DNA from: Gemmatimonadaceae bacterium
GTDB lineage: Bacteria; Gemmatimonadota; Gemmatimonadetes; Gemmatimonadales; Gemmatimonadaceae
Direction of reading: 5' to 3'
Assembly (NCBI GenBank): GCA_017881545.1
Contig: JADGQU010000118.1
Span: 1-6,982, forward strand
DNA: 6,982 bases
Shown here: positions 6,061 to 6,982 of the stretch, piece after piece
How positions within the stretch are numbered: the first letter of the stretch is position 1
Layout: every line of letters starts with the position of its first letter
The notes under the pieces: generated by a model
Told to the model about the DNA's origin: nothing
The model's database searches: none
Seen by the model: the letters and a program-made list of their open reading frames with translations, nothing else
Made by a program: the position numbers and the translations under genes

Positions 6061-6723
6061 ATGGGTAGTCTTCGCGGTTTCTACGCCTCCATGGTCGGCA
6101 AAAAAGTCGTCATGGGAATTACCGGGCTCATCGGAATCGGTTTCGTCGTCATGCACTCGCTCGGCAACCTGCTCGTGTTCCGCGGGCCCGCCGCGATCAA
6201 CGCGTACTCGCATTTCCTCAAGAGCACGGGCGAGCTGCTCTGGGGTTTGCGGATTGTTCTTATCGTCGCGGTAATCCTTCACGTGATCGCGGCGGTTCAG
6301 CTGACGACGCAGAGCAGAGCGGCACGGCCGATCGCCTACGCGAAACAGGAGCACCAGGTTGCCACAGTGGCTTCGCGCACGATGCGTTGGGGCGGAGCGC
6401 TCCTTCTCGTTTTCATTGTGCTGCACATTCTGCACTTCACGACCGGGACGATCAGACCAGCCGGCGCCTTTAGCAGCGAGGACGTGTACGCCAACATTGT
6501 CACCAGCTTCCGCATCTGGTGGGTGACGCTCTTCTACGTCGTCGCGATGCTCTCGCTGGGGCTCCACCTCTTTCACGGCGCGTGGAGCTCGGTGAGGAGC
6601 ATCGGAGCGAGGCTGCCCTCGCCGGAGCCTTTGCACCACCGGATCTCGCTCGTGGTCGCCCTCCTCGTGTGGGCCGCCTTCACCGCCGTGCCGATAGCCG
6701 TAATCACCGGAATCGTTCGATGA
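6061..6723 (+). CDS. sdhC: Succinate dehydrogenase cytochrome b558-type membrane subunit
   Basis: This is the membrane anchor of complex II. It carries heme b and passes electrons from succinate oxidation to quinone, most likely menaquinone given the family. The 220 residues form about five membrane helices (roughly 17-40, 61-83, 110-130, 152-175, 195-217), the layout of the single-subunit, di-heme b558 family of Bacillus and Bacteroidetes, in contrast to the two-subunit SdhC/SdhD anchor of E. coli. The N-terminus FYASMVGKKVVMGITGL and MHSLGNLLVFRGPAAINAYSHFL are characteristic. Histidines H32, H74, H122 and H169 are placed like the four heme ligands of B. subtilis SdhC (28, 70, 113, 155), an alignment made by eye; H125 and H172 are neighbours that could substitute. 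ATG at 6061 lies seven bases after mdh with a poor ribosome site. The stop overlaps the sdhA ATG by four bases (ATGA). No sdhD is expected. Confidence 0.94.
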   Translation: MGSLRGFYASMVGKKVVMGITGLIGIGFVVMHSLGNLLVFRGPAAINAYSHFLKSTGELLWGLRIVLIVAVILHVIAAVQLTTQSRAARPIAYAKQEHQVATVASRTMRWGGALLLVFIVLHILHFTTGTIRPAGAFSSEDVYANIVTSFRIWWVTLFYVVAMLSLGLHLFHGAWSSVRSIGARLPSPEPLHHRISLVVALLVWAAFTAVPIAVITGIVR

Positions 6724-6982
6724 CCACTCACCTCGACGCACACATTCCCAGCGGTCCGCTGGCGCAGAAATGGGACAAGCATCGCTTCGAGATGAAGCTC
6801 GTCAGCCCGGCGAACAAGCGGAAGCACACGATAATCGTCGTCGGCTCAGGATTGGCGGGCGGTGCCGCCGCGGCAACGATGAGCGAGCTGGGCTACAACG
6901 TGAAGTGCTTCTGCTTCCAGGACTCGCCGCGCCGGGCGCACAGCATCGCGGCGCAGGGCGGAATAAACGCTTCCAAGAATTA
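6720..6982 (+). CDS. sdhA: Succinate dehydrogenase flavoprotein subunit, N-terminus (3' end cut by window edge)
   Basis: SdhA carries covalently bound FAD and oxidises succinate to fumarate on the cytoplasmic face of complex II. Only 87 codons are present before the window ends. After an N-terminal lead of about 35 residues (MTTHLDAHIPSGPLAQKWDK onwards) comes the FAD-binding strand and dinucleotide motif IIVVGSGLAGGAAAA (38-52). Then come a second strand, NVKCFCF, and the segment RRAHSIAAQGGINASKN, in which His74 should be the covalent FAD attachment site. The long lead and the INASKN ending (instead of the proteobacterial pattern) fit the b558-partnered flavoprotein group, which fits the upstream sdhC. 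ATG at 6720 overlaps the sdhC stop; a weak GGA lies eight bases before it. An iron-sulfur subunit gene (sdhB) is expected downstream, outside the window. Fumarate reductase flavoprotein is the alternative name; the mdh neighbour favours SDH. Confidence 0.93.
   Translation, partial: MTTHLDAHIPSGPLAQKWDKHRFEMKLVSPANKRKHTIIVVGSGLAGGAAAATMSELGYNVKCFCFQDSPRRAHSIAAQGGINASKN

Noticed and set aside
5977..6741. A 254-codon open frame on the minus strand opposite sdhC
   Set aside because: It lies across a clear five-helix SdhC. Its composition (Arg, His, Glu, Asp-rich, low complexity) is that of a GC-bias shadow, not a protein family.
1..6982. Hidden mobile, defence or other novel system
   Set aside because: All coding space is filled by intact housekeeping families in one orientation with short gaps. 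No transposase, integrase, terminal inverted repeats, CRISPR repeats or shift in base composition was seen.

Overview
The window is a compact, GC-rich stretch of bacterial chromosome. Every convincing gene lies on the + strand and the gaps between genes are short. It holds eleven protein genes, two of them cut by the window edges, and all belong to well-known housekeeping families. In order they are: 3' half of pgk, tpiA, secG, carA, an HU/IHF-family DNA-binding protein gene, moaD, moaE, moaA, mdh, sdhC, and the 5' end of sdhA. I see no rRNA, tRNA, CRISPR array, insertion sequence, phage gene or defence gene. No gap between genes reaches 100 bases.

Organism: GC-rich codon use, frequent GTG/TTG starts, a five-helix cytochrome b558-type SdhC followed by a fumarate-reductase-like SdhA, an LDH-like malate dehydrogenase, and the order pgk-tpiA-secG-carA all suggest an aerobic, probably menaquinone-using, Gram-negative-type bacterium outside the Proteobacteria. 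Gemmatimonadota is my best guess, made from memory of family features and not from any search.

Layout: (1) 1-1351, lower glycolysis: pgk and tpiA overlap by one base. (2) 1407-2949: secG (Sec translocase subunit), then carA (glutaminase subunit of carbamoyl-phosphate synthase) starting on a TTG one base after the secG stop. (3) 2950-3036: an AT-rich gap with a good sigma70-type promoter, followed by the HU-family gene. (4) 3394-5056: a tightly overlapped molybdenum-cofactor cluster, moaD-moaE-moaA, with no visible terminator between it and the HU gene. MoaA makes the first pterin intermediate. MoaD and MoaE form the molybdopterin synthase that puts sulfur into it. (5) 5057-5123: a gap with two mutually exclusive hairpins. 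(6) 5124-6982: mdh, sdhC and sdhA, a TCA-cycle/respiratory operon in which succinate dehydrogenase feeds electrons to the quinone pool and malate dehydrogenase acts two steps later.

I looked for a novel system and do not find one. The points worth a second look are small: start-codon and translational-coupling details, a short direct repeat before secG, the hairpin pair before mdh, a slightly extended HU-like protein, and the unusual linkage of moaDEA with an HU-type gene.
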